From Heyndrickxia coagulans 36D1 (GTDB lineage Bacteria; Bacillota; Bacilli; Bacillales; Bacillaceae_C), in assembly GCF_000169195.2 (NCBI RefSeq), contig NC_016023.1, positions 2,914,001-2,978,000 of the forward strand: a DNA stretch of 64,000 nucleotides, written 5' to 3'. Under the pieces are notes generated by a model. That model saw only the letters and a program-made list of their open reading frames with translations. It was not told where the DNA came from and ran no database searches. Of the stretch, positions 1-8,907 are shown one piece after another; within the stretch, counting starts at the first letter, position 1; every line of letters begins with the position of its first letter. A program made the position numbers and the translations under genes.

Positions 1-34
1 AAACAGCCTCCTTTTGGAAAGCAAATAAGCAGCC

Positions 35-66
35 AAAACCCTGATCATTCGGGGTTTTTTCTTTTT
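35..66. terminator. Rho-independent terminator at left edge
   Basis: An AAAACCC arm pairs with GGGGTTTT across a short loop and is followed by a T-rich tract. It probably ends a transcript entering from the left of the window. Confidence 0.7.
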
Positions 67-100
67 GAAAAGCAAAAACGTTTCCAAAAAAGTTTTAGTG

Positions 101-140
101 TAATATAGTTGACAATTGAACTTTGGATATGCAAAGATAG
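101..140 (+). promoter_or_regulatory. Likely promoter/operator of the MarR-efflux operon
   Basis: A perfect TTGACA -35 hexamer lies at 109-114, inside the imperfect palindrome AGTTGACAATTGAACT (107-122). No -10 at standard spacing is obvious. MarR regulators commonly bind palindromes overlapping their own promoter, so autoregulation is plausible; this is inference. Confidence 0.4.
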
Positions 141-209
141 ATAGCGTTAATCATTCGGATGCGAATTATTTCGCAAAGAATCATTTAAGGGCTAAAGGAA
201 GGGGGATAC

Positions 210-650
210 ATGGAGAACGGTTCATATGAATTGTTACAATCGCTTTTCAGGCTGAATAAAGCCATTTTACGTTTGGCCGAAAAAGAGGCGGAACAGCATG
301 GCTTGACCGCGATGCAAATGTTTGCGCTAAAAGCCATCGCGCTTCATCCCAATATGCGATTAAATGAGCTGGCGGAAAGCCTCTATTTAACGAACAGCAC
401 AGTCAGCGGCATTGTTGACCGGCTTGTCCAGCAGGAATTTGTCAACAGGGTATCATCCAAGGATGACCGGAGAGCCGTTGTCCTCTGTCTGACCGAAAAG
501 GGGAAAAGCAGGCTCAAAGCGTTTATGGGCGGCAATACAGTACTGAAACAAAAAATGTACCTGATCACAGAACGTTACGGAGCGGAGTTGGAAAATCTGT
601 TAAGGCTCCACAACGAAATGCTGGAAATTTTAACATCTGAGGAGGAGTAA
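210..650 (+). CDS. MarR-family transcriptional regulator
   Basis: A 146-residue protein of typical MarR length. The winged helix-turn-helix spans about residues 35-100: LNELAESLYLTNSTVSGIVD is the recognition region and the wing contains SKDDRRAVVLCLTEKG, with the DxR signature of the family. A long C-terminal helix for dimerisation follows. It starts at ATG after a strong AAGGAAGGGGG ribosome site. The stop is 7 bases before the HlyD-family gene, and the efflux permease follows, so it most likely represses this three-gene operon and responds to a toxic ligand. The ligand cannot be told from sequence. Confidence 0.9.
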   Translation: MENGSYELLQSLFRLNKAILRLAEKEAEQHGLTAMQMFALKAIALHPNMRLNELAESLYLTNSTVSGIVDRLVQQEFVNRVSSKDDRRAVVLCLTEKGKSRLKAFMGGNTVLKQKMYLITERYGAELENLLRLHNEMLEILTSEEE

Positions 651-657
651 ACTTTTT

Positions 658-1308
658 ATGAGCGCAAGACGGATGATTTTGATCAATATTATTATTCTTG
701 TTATTCTCGTTGGTGGCGGTTTTACCGGATATTATTTTTACAACCGCTCGGTCAGCTATGTCACAACCGATAACGCCTATATTGACGGCCAGTCGGTCAC
801 CATCGCTTCCCCTGCAACCGGCAAACTCGTTTCATGGGACGGTAAGGAAGGCAAGGCATTTACCAAAGGGGATAAAGTCGGTACCGTTGAAGTACAAAAC
901 GGCGCCAATACGGTGAAAATGGATATTAAAGCGCCGGCAGACGGCACGATCGTAAAAAATTCCGCGGTTGCGAATACGTATGTGGCAGCCGGTACAACAC
1001 TTGCACAAAGCTATGATTTGGACGACTTGTATGTCACTGCTGAAGTAAAAGAAACAGATCTTAATGACGTGAAAACCGGCCAGGACGTTGACGTGTATGT
1101 GGATGCCTATCCGAACACCAAACTGACAGGAACCGTCGATTCAATCGGAAAAGCGGCTGCCAGCACGTTCTCTCTTATGCCGACAGACAGAAGCTCAGGC
1201 AATTATACGAAAGAAACACAGGTCATTCCTGTTAAAGTCAAACTTGACAGCTATGGCGGGCTGGACCTGGTTCCGGGCATGAACGTGACTGTGCGCATTC
1301 ATAAGTAG
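658..1308 (+). CDS. HlyD/EmrA-like membrane fusion (adaptor) protein
   Basis: A 216-residue protein with one N-terminal membrane anchor (about residues 6-25). It continues into split biotinyl-lipoyl-like segments (YIDGQSVTIASPATGKL and IKAPADGTIVK) and a beta-barrel region (VTAEVKETDLNDVKTGQDV). It is shorter than Gram-negative EmrA because the long coiled-coil hairpin is nearly absent, as expected for a monoderm adaptor. Its stop TAG is immediately followed by the GTG start of the MFS permease, which indicates translational coupling and a joint efflux system. Substrate unknown. Confidence 0.88.
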   Translation: MSARRMILINIIILVILVGGGFTGYYFYNRSVSYVTTDNAYIDGQSVTIASPATGKLVSWDGKEGKAFTKGDKVGTVEVQNGANTVKMDIKAPADGTIVKNSAVANTYVAAGTTLAQSYDLDDLYVTAEVKETDLNDVKTGQDVDVYVDAYPNTKLTGTVDSIGKAAASTFSLMPTDRSSGNYTKETQVIPVKVKLDSYGGLDLVPGMNVTVRIHK

Positions 1309-3144
1309 GTGAATCCGATGGGAAAATTTATCGCAGGTTATGTTCTTTTATCGGTCATTGTCCTTCTTATCCTGAATCTCATATTAAGGAACAGGGGAAG
1401 AAAGAAAAAGATGGAAAGCCCGCTTCTTGACAAGCGGGCGCCGGAAATGGAAACAATGCCTGCGCCGCCTGAAAAAGCGGAAACGCAGGTGCCGGCAAAA
1501 ACAGATGAAGGATTGGCGGCAGAGCCTGAAAAAATGGAAACGCGCCGCGCTCGTACGGACGACGAAAAACGTCCGGCTGAAGCACCCGGGCGAGCTGCCG
1601 TTCCCCCGGAAGTGGAGGAAGAACACGGCAGGGGGAAAATTGTTTTTGCGATGATGCTCGGGGCATTTGTGGCGATTTTGAACCAAACACTTTTGAATGT
1701 CGCCATTCCGCATATTATGAACGACTTGAATGTGACGGCGAATACGGTGCAATGGCTGTCAACCGGATATATGCTTGTAAACGGGATTCTTGTTCCGGTT
1801 ACGGCATTTATGATCAGTAAATGGGGCACGCGGAAAATGCTGATTACAGCCGTTTCCCTCTTTACGGCCGGATCGGTTTTGTGCGCCATTTCGACAAACT
1901 TCTCGATTCTGATGCTCGGGCGCATTGTCCAGGCTTCCGGTGCCGGGATCATCATGCCGTTGATGATGACGGTGTTCTTAACCATCTTCCCGCCAGAAAA
2001 ACGCGGCAGCGCGATGGGAATGATGGGGGTTGCCATGATTTTCGCCCCGGCGATCGGCCCGACATTGTCAGGGTGGCTGGTCGGCCATTACGACTGGCAT
2101 ATTTTGTTCTGGATTGTCATTCCGTTCGGCGTGATTGATATTTTTGTCACTTTGGCATGGATGAAAGATGTCATGAAAACGACAAACCCGAAAATCGATA
2201 TTCCGGGTATTATCTTCTCCACGCTCGGTTTCGGCTTTTTGCTGTACGGATTCAGTGAAGCCGGGAATGACGGCTGGAGCAGCAAACAAGTTGTCATTTC
2301 CCTGATCATTGCCGTTATCTCGCTTGTTTTGTTCGTATGGCGAGAATTAACGACGGAAAAACCGATGCTTGATTTGCGTGTATTCAAATATGATATCTTT
2401 GCTTTAACGACGATTGTCAGCATGGTAGTGAATATGGCGATGTTTGCCGGGATGATTTTGCTGCCGATTTATTTGCAAAACATCCGCGGGTTTACTGCGC
2501 TTGATTCCGGTTTGCTGATGCTGCCGGGGGCGATCGTCATGGGGATTATGTCGCCGATATCCGGCTGGCTGTTTGACAAGTTGGGGGCAAGACCGCTCGC
2601 TGTCTTCGGCTTGATTATCACCGTCTGGACAACTTACGAATTTACGAAGCTGTCGATGACGACCTCCTACGGCCACTTGTTATTCTTGTATGTTTTGCGC
2701 AGCTTCGGGATGTCTTTCATTATGATGACGATCATGACCGAAGGGATGAACCAGCTGCCGATTCATATGACCAGCCACGGGACGGCTGCGGCCAACACCG
2801 CCCGTACGGTTGCCGGAAGTCTCGGAACGGCATTTCTCGTAACCGTCATGTCCACCCGTGCCGATTTCCATACGGCAAACTACGTCAATGCCTATGCAAA
2901 TATCAACCCGTATGTGTCTGCTAAAATCGCGGCCATCGGGCAGGGCCTGGCCCATGCTTCCGGGCTGCCTTCCCAGTACGGGCAGGTGCTCGGCTCCTCT
3001 ATTGTGTATCAAAAATCGGTTGTGAATGCGACGATCAGCGGCATAAACGATGCCTTTTTCGTCGCGACCGGGATCGCAGCGTTTGCGTTAATTTTGTCGT
3101 TCTTTATCAAACGCGCAATGCCGCAGCCAAATATTAAGAAATAA
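1309..3144 (+). CDS. DHA2-family (EmrB/QacA-type) MFS drug transporter with extra N-terminal segment
   Basis: A 611-residue permease. From about residue 110 it is a 14-helix DHA2 MFS protein: the family motif LNVAIPHIMNDL is in helix 1, the loop 2-3 signature ISKWGTRKMLI is clear, and GAGIIMPLM is in helix 4. The first 105 residues are unusual: an extra hydrophobic helix (about 4-25) followed by a long Lys/Glu/Pro-rich linker, giving roughly 100 residues more than the usual EmrB. Start is GTG 1309, adjacent to the upstream stop, or ATG 1318. Third gene of the marR-hlyD operon. Expected role is proton-driven efflux of hydrophobic toxins; substrate unknown. Confidence 0.92.
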   Translation: MNPMGKFIAGYVLLSVIVLLILNLILRNRGRKKKMESPLLDKRAPEMETMPAPPEKAETQVPAKTDEGLAAEPEKMETRRARTDDEKRPAEAPGRAAVPPEVEEEHGRGKIVFAMMLGAFVAILNQTLLNVAIPHIMNDLNVTANTVQWLSTGYMLVNGILVPVTAFMISKWGTRKMLITAVSLFTAGSVLCAISTNFSILMLGRIVQASGAGIIMPLMMTVFLTIFPPEKRGSAMGMMGVAMIFAPAIGPTLSGWLVGHYDWHILFWIVIPFGVIDIFVTLAWMKDVMKTTNPKIDIPGIIFSTLGFGFLLYGFSEAGNDGWSSKQVVISLIIAVISLVLFVWRELTTEKPMLDLRVFKYDIFALTTIVSMVVNMAMFAGMILLPIYLQNIRGFTALDSGLLMLPGAIVMGIMSPISGWLFDKLGARPLAVFGLIITVWTTYEFTKLSMTTSYGHLLFLYVLRSFGMSFIMMTIMTEGMNQLPIHMTSHGTAAANTARTVAGSLGTAFLVTVMSTRADFHTANYVNAYANINPYVSAKIAAIGQGLAHASGLPSQYGQVLGSSIVYQKSVVNATISGINDAFFVATGIAAFALILSFFIKRAMPQPNIKK

Positions 3145-3174
3145 AAAAATGCCGGGGATGCCCCGGCATTTTCT
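3144..3174. terminator. Bidirectional terminator between efflux permease and amidase
   Basis: An AATGCCGGGG/CCCCGGCATT stem is flanked by A-run and T-run, so it can end both the rightward efflux operon and the leftward amidase gene that converge here. Confidence 0.85.
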
Positions 3175-4637
3175 TACTGAAAATAAGCTTTTAACCCGTT
3201 ATAAATGCCGGCCACTGCCTTCGTTTGAAAAGACTTCTCCACGATATGCTTTTCTTCAGCCGGACTGCTCAAATAACCGAGTTCAAGCAAAATGGCAGGC
3301 TGGGTATTTTCACGGATAACATGGAAATCCCCGAATTTTACGCCCCTGTCAACGGTGCCGAGCCGGCTTGTGATCTGGTTATTGACAAGCCTTGCGAAAT
3401 CATAGTCCTGCGCATGATAATAATACGTCGTATGCCCGCGCGTATGGGAATCTTCAGCGCTGTCAAAATGAATGCTGACAAAAGCATCGGCATGATTTGT
3501 ATTGCTGATGGCGGTTCTTTCCGACAAAGATACGTACGTATCGCTGTTCCGGGTTAAAATGACCCGGGCGCCCGCTTTTTTCAGCTTTTCGTACAGGGCA
3601 TTCGCCGTTTTTAACGTCACCAGTTTTTCGAGCGTGCCGTAAGCGCCGGTTGTGCCGTTATCCGTTCCGCCGTGACCGGGGTCAAGCACAATCGTCTTTC
3701 CCTTGATTCCTTTTTTTACAGCCGTATCACTTTTTTGGGCGGCTTTTGCCGAAATATAGGCTGAAGTGCCGCTTTCCAGCCTGATTTTATACCAGCCGTC
3801 CATTTCTGAAACGATGGGAAACCGGTCTCCGGCCTTGGCGGTTCCCACCGTGTCCGAGCCGGATTGGGGCCTTTTGTAAAGGTTTGTGCCGGAATGGAGG
3901 GTCACTTCTGCTTCACTGCTGCGCTTTGCCTGGCTTTCGCGCGTCACATAGAAGCCTGCGACCCATCCGTGCGTGCCGTCTTCCAGTTCCACTTCATACC
4001 AGCCGTGGTCGGTTCCGGTAATTTCAAGTCTCGTCCCGTACGTTACTGTCGCTACCGTTCCGCTTTGAAGCGAAGGAGACCGGCGGATATTCAGGCTTGT
4101 GGCGGCAACAATTGCGGCGCTTACGTTGTTTTCCGCCGTTTTCCCGGCGTTTTTGTTTTTTTCCGTCTGTACATACTGGCTGTCTGCCCAGCCTGAAACA
4201 TTGCCGCTTTCAATATAAACCCAGCCGCCTTCTGCCCTGGTAACCGTGACTACGGCATTTTTTTCAAGCGTGCCAACGATTGCGGCAGACTGGTCCGGCG
4301 CTTTTCTAATGCGCAGGCGGTCAGCGGTGATTTTTCCTTGTTTTGATTGTTTTGCGGAAGGGGTGCCTGTTTCCACAAGCCAGCCCGCAATCCAGCCTGT
4401 ATTTCCTTGCGGGAGGCGGATTTGAAACCAATCCCCGTCTTTTTGAAGAACCGTGTACGTGTCGTTTTTGGCTGCTTTGCCTGCGATCGGGTAGGACACC
4501 CCGGGCCCGCTGCGGATGTAGACAGCCGCATGCGTCACCGTTACCGTCCCGGCCTCTTCCGCCCCCGCATGGATCACGCCGGGTGCAATCAGAAAAAAGA
4601 GCACCAGGAAAAACAGCCGGAAAAAAAGTTTTTTCAC
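3174..4637 (-). CDS. N-acetylmuramoyl-L-alanine amidase with four SH3b repeats (YrvJ-like)
   Basis: A secreted cell-wall hydrolase of about 487 residues. After a signal peptide ending near GAEEAG come four bacterial SH3 domains (each with a pattern like LNIRRSP...GW), then an Amidase_3 catalytic domain. Zn ligands are seen in VLDPGHGGTDNG, TLEKL and SIHFDSA, and the catalytic Glu in ILLELGYLS. It hydrolyses the amide between muramic acid and the stem peptide; the SH3b repeats should hold it to peptidoglycan. Start GTG 4637 follows GGGGTGGAG closely; ATG 4652 is the alternative. Its place before hisS matches B. subtilis yrvJ. Confidence 0.9.
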   Translation of the reverse strand: MKKLFFRLFFLVLFFLIAPGVIHAGAEEAGTVTVTHAAVYIRSGPGVSYPIAGKAAKNDTYTVLQKDGDWFQIRLPQGNTGWIAGWLVETGTPSAKQSKQGKITADRLRIRKAPDQSAAIVGTLEKNAVVTVTRAEGGWVYIESGNVSGWADSQYVQTEKNKNAGKTAENNVSAAIVAATSLNIRRSPSLQSGTVATVTYGTRLEITGTDHGWYEVELEDGTHGWVAGFYVTRESQAKRSSEAEVTLHSGTNLYKRPQSGSDTVGTAKAGDRFPIVSEMDGWYKIRLESGTSAYISAKAAQKSDTAVKKGIKGKTIVLDPGHGGTDNGTTGAYGTLEKLVTLKTANALYEKLKKAGARVILTRNSDTYVSLSERTAISNTNHADAFVSIHFDSAEDSHTRGHTTYYYHAQDYDFARLVNNQITSRLGTVDRGVKFGDFHVIRENTQPAILLELGYLSSPAEEKHIVEKSFQTKAVAGIYNGLKAYFQ

Positions 4638-4774
4638 ATCTCCACCCCTCATCCCTGTCCGGAAAATTGTCCACTATTTGTTATTCGCGCTCCGTAAAAA
4701 AACTCCTTTTTGCGGGTAAGAAAAAATAAAAAAGGGAAAAATAGAAAGGATGGAACGAGAAGGAGTGAACGGCA

Positions 4775-4951
4775 TTGAGAGCAGCGGATAAAAATAGGAC
4801 AGCCGGTAATGCATTGAATCAAATTTACGGCGTTAATTTCCAGGATCCGGGAAGTGCCGGGCAGGAAGCGTTCAACGCTGAATCAGCGATTGAAACTGGT
4901 CTTTCAAAAGGGGACCTGAAACTTTTGAAAAAGAAACTGGGGCGCTCATAA
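4775..4951 (+). CDS. Small 58-residue protein upstream of hisS (positional counterpart of yrzK)
   Basis: An ORF starting with TTG 9 bases after AGGAG. It reads MRAADKNRTAGNALNQIYG at the start and ends in a Lys-rich helix (LLKKKLGRS). No membrane segment or cysteine is present. A Gly/Ala/Gln/Asn-rich centre (SAGQEAFNAESAIETG) is loosely reminiscent of gamma-type small acid-soluble spore proteins, but I do not recognise the family with certainty. It lies between the amidase gene and hisS, where B. subtilis carries the small gene yrzK. Function unknown. Confidence 0.6.
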   Translation: MRAADKNRTAGNALNQIYGVNFQDPGSAGQEAFNAESAIETGLSKGDLKLLKKKLGRS

Positions 4952-5026
4952 TGAAAGACCCGATCCGCGGAAAACGAACTTTTTCAGGCGCTGAACGCAG
5001 ATCGGGGAAAAACTTTGCCGGCAGCC

Positions 5027-5055
5027 TTGACAACAGCCGGTGCCACGCGTAACAT
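5027..5055 (+). promoter_or_regulatory. Sigma-A promoter of the hisS leader
   Basis: TTGACA (5027-5032), a 17-base spacer, then TAACAT (5050-5055). Transcription would begin about 30 bases before the T-box stem I. Confidence 0.65.
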
Positions 5056-5084
5056 AATAAAAATAGATGGTAAAATTGGCAAAA

Positions 5085-5335
5085 CCGATGACAAAGAAGA
5101 GTAATTAAGATCCGTGTGAAAAGAGAGGAAATGTCCCGGGCTGAAAACATTTCTGCACAACGGCTTAATGAACGAACACTTTGTAGGTTCTGTCCTGAAC
5201 GGAAATCCAGTAGGGACGGGCGTTACAGGCGTTAACTGTAAAAGTGGAAGCAGACGCTTCAATTAGGGTGGCACCACGGGAATTCAACTCTCGTCCCTTG
5301 TTTATAAGACAAGGGACCGGGGGTTTTTTATTTTA
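5085..5335 (+). promoter_or_regulatory. T-box riboswitch leader of hisS-aspS
   Basis: Stem I closes by ACAAAG with CTTTGT and ATTAAG with CTTAAT, with the usual apical element (AGAGAGGAAATG...GGGCTGAAAA). The T-box sequence AGGGTGGCACCACGGG is at 5265-5280. The terminator GTCCCTTGT/ACAAGGGAC (5293-5317) is followed by a T-run and competes with the antiterminator. The specifier side of the stem I loop contains a CAC His triplet (5177-5179). Uncharged tRNA, most likely tRNA-His, should allow read-through into the synthetase genes. Confidence 0.88.
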
Positions 5336-5445
5336 CATAAACATTGATTGAGAAGGAGGATACTCGTCTTCATATCAACATTTTTAGGCATGCAGGATGA
5401 AAATGAAAACCCATCATTTTTCAGCAATAGAAGGAGGAGTACGCC

Positions 5446-6729
5446 ATGACCGTTCAAATTCCGCGCGGCACGCAGGACATCCTGCCCGGCGAGGTGGAAA
5501 AATGGAATTATATTGAGAACACCGCAAAAAAAATATGTGAAAACTATCAGTACCGGGAAATCCGGACACCGATTTTCGAATATACCGAGCTTTTCCAAAA
5601 AGGGGTCGGGGACACGACGGATATTGTCCAAAAAGAGATGTACACATTCGATGACAGGGGCGGGCGCAGCCTGACACTGCGGCCGGAGGGAACAGCGCCG
5701 GTCGTCCGTTCCTTTATCGGGCATAAAATGTTCGGAAACACGGTTCAGCCGGTCAAACTGTATTATAACGGCCCGATGTTCCGTTATGAACGGCCGCAAG
5801 CAGGGCGCTTCCGTCAGTTTGTCCAGTTCGGCGTTGAAGCGCTCGGAAGCGAAGACCCGGCCATCGATGCCGAAGTCATTGCGCTCGCAATGGATATTTA
5901 CAAACAGCTTGGTTTAAAAAATGTCAAACTTGTGATCAACAGCCTCGGCGATAAAGAAAGCCGGCTCAGGCACCGGGAAGCGCTTATTGATCATTTCAAA
6001 CCGCATATCGGGGAGTTTTGCGCGGACTGCCAAAAACGCCTTGAACAAAATCCGCTGCGTATTCTTGACTGCAAAAAAGATCATGACCATCCGCTCATGA
6101 AAACAGCGCCATCCATTTTGGATTATTTAAATGATGCATCAAAAGCTTATTTTGATAAAGTTTTGCAGTTTCTTGGCACGCTCGGCATCCCTTATGAAAT
6201 CGACCCCGGGCTTGTGCGCGGCCTTGATTACTATGTGCATACTTGTTTTGAAATTATGAGCAATGCGGAGGGATTCGGCGCGATCACCACCCTTTGCGGC
6301 GGCGGGCGTTACAACGGCCTTGTTGAGGAAATGGGCGGGCCGGAAACGCCGGGGATCGGGTTTGCCTTAAGCATTGAACGGCTGCTTGCGGCACTGGACG
6401 CGGAAGGCATCGAACTTCCTGTTGGCCACAGGACGGACTGCTATGTGGTCGCGATCGGCGAGGAGACGAAACCGGCTGCTTTTAAATTGCTCCAGGCATT
6501 AAGAAGTGCCGGATTCTCAGCTGACCAGGATTATTTGGGACGCAAAGTGAAGGCACAGTTTAAAGCGGCGGACCGGGTGAAAGCCGCATTTGTTGCGGTC
6601 ATCGGCGAAGAGGAGCTGCGGGCCGGGAAAGCAAGCGTCAGAAATATGGCGACAGGCGAACAAAAAGAACTGCCGCTTGAAGGGTTTATTACAGCTTTTA
6701 AAGATATGGCAAACAGGGGGGAAGCATGA
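5446..6729 (+). CDS. hisS: Histidine--tRNA ligase
   Basis: A 427-residue class II synthetase charging tRNA-His. Motif 2 ([20 protein letters not shown], near residues 111-130), the two histidine-specific motifs ([15 protein letters not shown] near 255-270 and [10 protein letters not shown] near 284-293) and motif 3 ([11 protein letters not shown]) are present. A C-terminal anticodon-binding domain (from about 330) completes the family architecture at normal length. ATG follows GGAGGAG. The stop TGA overlaps the aspS start, so the two synthetases are translationally coupled and share the T-box leader. Confidence 0.98.
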   Translation: MTVQIPRGTQDILPGEVEKWNYIENTAKKICENYQYREIRTPIFEYTELFQKGVGDTTDIVQKEMYTFDDRGGRSLTLRPEGTAPVVRSFIGHKMFGNTVQPVKLYYNGPMFRYERPQAGRFRQFVQFGVEALGSEDPAIDAEVIALAMDIYKQLGLKNVKLVINSLGDKESRLRHREALIDHFKPHIGEFCADCQKRLEQNPLRILDCKKDHDHPLMKTAPSILDYLNDASKAYFDKVLQFLGTLGIPYEIDPGLVRGLDYYVHTCFEIMSNAEGFGAITTLCGGGRYNGLVEEMGGPETPGIGFALSIERLLAALDAEGIELPVGHRTDCYVVAIGEETKPAAFKLLQALRSAGFSADQDYLGRKVKAQFKAADRVKAAFVAVIGEEELRAGKASVRNMATGEQKELPLEGFITAFKDMANRGEA

Positions 6730-8498
6730 TGGAAGGACGTTCTTACTATTGCGGTGATGTGACGGAACAACAGATTGGCGAAAAAGTGGTGCTGAAAGGA
6801 TGGGTGCAGAGAAGGCGCGACTTGGGCGGCCTCATTTTCATCGATTTGCGCGACCGTGCCGGTATCGTCCAAATTGTATTTAATACGGCGGTCTCTGAAG
6901 AAGCTTTTAAACTTGCGGAAAAAGTCCGGAACGAGTATGTGCTCGAAGTAGAGGGGAAAGTCATCGCCCGTTCCGAAAATACGGTAAATCCGAACTTAAA
7001 AACGGGCAAAATTGAAATTCAGGCCGACCGCCTTGCGATCATCAACAATGCAAAAACCCCGCCGTTTATGATTGAAAACGAGACGGGCGTGGCGGAAGAT
7101 GTGCGCCTGAAATACCGTTACCTCGACTTGCGGCGCCCGGTCATGTTTGAAACGATGAAAATGCGCCATGCGATTACAAAATCAATTAGAGGCTTTCTCG
7201 ATGAAGAAGGGTTTATCGATGTTGAAACCCCGGTTTTGACAAAAAGCACCCCGGAAGGCGCCCGCGATTATCTCGTGCCGAGCCGGGTGCATCCTGGCGA
7301 ATTTTACGCCTTGCCGCAGTCGCCGCAATTGTTTAAGCAGCTTTTGATGATCTCCGGTTTTGACCGCTATTACCAGATTGCTCGCTGTTTCCGTGATGAA
7401 GACTTGCGTGCAGACAGGCAGCCGGAATTTACGCAAATTGATATTGAAACGAGTTTCATGAGCCAGGAAGACATTTTGACCATGACAGAAAAAATGATCA
7501 AACGGCTGATGAAAGAAGTGAAAAACATCGATATCGAAACGCCGCTGCCGAGGCTGACCTACGAGGAAGCCGTGAACCGGTACGGATCGGATAAACCGGA
7601 CACCCGCTTTGGCATGGAACTGGTGGACGTCTCCGAAATCGTCCAAAACGCCGGTTTTAAAGTGTTCGCATCTGCCGTTACCTCGGGCGGGCAAGTAAAA
7701 GCGATCAATGCAAAGGGCGCGGCAAGCAAATATTCGAGAAAAGACATCGACGCGCTCGGCGAATTTGCCGCACGTTACGGCGCGAAAGGCCTTGCCTGGC
7801 TGAAAGCGGAAAACGAAGGGTTAAAGGGCCCGATCGCAAAATTTTTTACAGAAGCGGAACAATCGCAATTAGCGGCTGCTACAAATGCAGAAACGGGCGA
7901 TTTGCTGTTGTTTGTGGCGGATAAAAAATCAGTCGTCGCCGATGCGCTCGGGGCGCTAAGAAACAAGCTCGGCAAAGAACTCGGCCTGATTGACGAGTCG
8001 AAATTCAACTTCCTGTGGGTGACGGACTGGCCGCTTTTGGAATATGACGAAGATGCAGGGCGTTATACGGCGGCACATCATCCGTTCACGATGCCGTTTG
8101 AAGAAGATATTGAGAAGCTGGAAACCGACCCGGCAAGCGTAAAGGCGCAGGCCTATGATATTGTATTGAACGGGTATGAACTCGGCGGCGGATCGCTCCG
8201 GATTTATAAACGGGATGTCCAGGAAAAAATGTTTAAGGCGCTCGGCTTTTCAAAAGAGCAGGCACAGTCCCAGTTCGGCTTTTTGCTTGATGCGTTTGAT
8301 TATGGCACGCCGCCGCACGGGGGCATCGCACTCGGCCTTGACCGGATTGTCATGCTCCTTGCCGGCCGCAGCAACTTGCGCGACACGATTGCATTTCCGA
8401 AGACAGCCAGCGCCAGCTGCCTGCTGACGAATGCACCGGGCGCGGTCAGCGAGGCGCAGCTGGATGAGCTGCAATTGAAATTAAAAGCAAAAAAATGA
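6726..8498 (+). CDS. aspS: Aspartate--tRNA(Asp) ligase
   Basis: A 590-residue bacterial-type AspRS. The N-terminal OB-fold binds the anticodon ([20 protein letters not shown]). The class II core carries motif 2 ([20 protein letters not shown]), a bacterial GAD insert (about 290-415) and motif 3 ([15 protein letters not shown]). Length is typical. The start overlaps the hisS stop (ATG 6726, with a second ATG at 6729). The 6S RNA gene lies downstream, the same arrangement as B. subtilis. It charges tRNA-Asp with aspartate in the cytoplasm. Confidence 0.98.
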   Translation: MMEGRSYYCGDVTEQQIGEKVVLKGWVQRRRDLGGLIFIDLRDRAGIVQIVFNTAVSEEAFKLAEKVRNEYVLEVEGKVIARSENTVNPNLKTGKIEIQADRLAIINNAKTPPFMIENETGVAEDVRLKYRYLDLRRPVMFETMKMRHAITKSIRGFLDEEGFIDVETPVLTKSTPEGARDYLVPSRVHPGEFYALPQSPQLFKQLLMISGFDRYYQIARCFRDEDLRADRQPEFTQIDIETSFMSQEDILTMTEKMIKRLMKEVKNIDIETPLPRLTYEEAVNRYGSDKPDTRFGMELVDVSEIVQNAGFKVFASAVTSGGQVKAINAKGAASKYSRKDIDALGEFAARYGAKGLAWLKAENEGLKGPIAKFFTEAEQSQLAAATNAETGDLLLFVADKKSVVADALGALRNKLGKELGLIDESKFNFLWVTDWPLLEYDEDAGRYTAAHHPFTMPFEEDIEKLETDPASVKAQAYDIVLNGYELGGGSLRIYKRDVQEKMFKALGFSKEQAQSQFGFLLDAFDYGTPPHGGIALGLDRIVMLLAGRSNLRDTIAFPKTASASCLLTNAPGAVSEAQLDELQLKLKAKK

Positions 8499-8618
8499 GA
8501 TCAAAACCCGGAAAAAGGCGGCGTAAAATTTTTCCAGCCGCTTCACGAAGAAACGCGTCCGCTGCCGCTATCCCGTAAGAACGGGAAAAATGCGGACCGC
8601 CTGCGAGCCTTTTTTCGT

Positions 8619-8647
8619 TTGAAAACGGGTGAAAAAAATGCTATGAT
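8619..8647 (+). promoter_or_regulatory. Sigma-A promoter of 6S RNA
   Basis: TTGAAA (8619-8624), 17-base spacer, TATGAT (8642-8647). It lies about 15 bases before the predicted 5' end of 6S RNA. Confidence 0.8.
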
Positions 8648-8657
8648 ATAAACAAGT

Positions 8658-8850
8658 TGAATGAGTCCTGGGGTGTTCGTATATGTTCCTATCGTTTTGA
8701 CCGAACACTTCATTATCGGGGGCCCGGAGTCACCAGACGGCGTGCATGCCCTTTGCGGGGACGCATAAAGCCTGGTGCAGGGCACCCACCTGCTCGAGAG
8801 CGGGATCAAAACAGAGGATTGCAAGAACGGCACGTCCGGGGCTCATTCCA
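8658..8850 (+). ncRNA. bsrA: 6S RNA (bsrA/6S-1 type)
   Basis: A region of about 190 bases that folds end to end: GAGTCCTGG near 8662 pairs with TCCGGGGCTC near 8835-8844, with a large central bulge between the arms. The 5' sequence GTCCTGGGGTGTTCG and the position between aspS and tcdA match the 6S-1 RNA of B. subtilis. 6S RNA binds the sigma-A holoenzyme and mimics an open promoter, lowering housekeeping transcription in stationary phase. It has its own promoter and a terminator. Ends are approximate. Confidence 0.85.
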
Positions 8851-8857
8851 CTCCTTT

Positions 8858-8890
8858 CCCTCTTTAGAAAAAGAGGGTTTTTATTTTTTG
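8858..8890 (+). terminator. Terminator of 6S RNA
   Basis: CCCTCTTT and AAAGAGGG form a stem with a 2-base AG loop margin, followed by a long T-rich stretch. Confidence 0.85.
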
Positions 8891-8907
8891 GAAAAGAAGG
8901 AATTTTT

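Noticed and set aside
1338-2036. Minus-strand ORF of 232 codons over the MFS gene
   Set aside because: Pure shadow of the high-confidence permease; composition is biased and no family motif is seen.
5302-5799. Minus-strand ORF of 165 codons over the T-box and hisS start
   Set aside because: It covers a riboswitch and the 5' part of hisS in antisense, with no motif or ribosome site.
8746-8907. N-terminal extension of the BASS transporter frame
   Set aside because: It runs through 6S RNA and its terminator; GTG 8908 has a ribosome site and gives family length.
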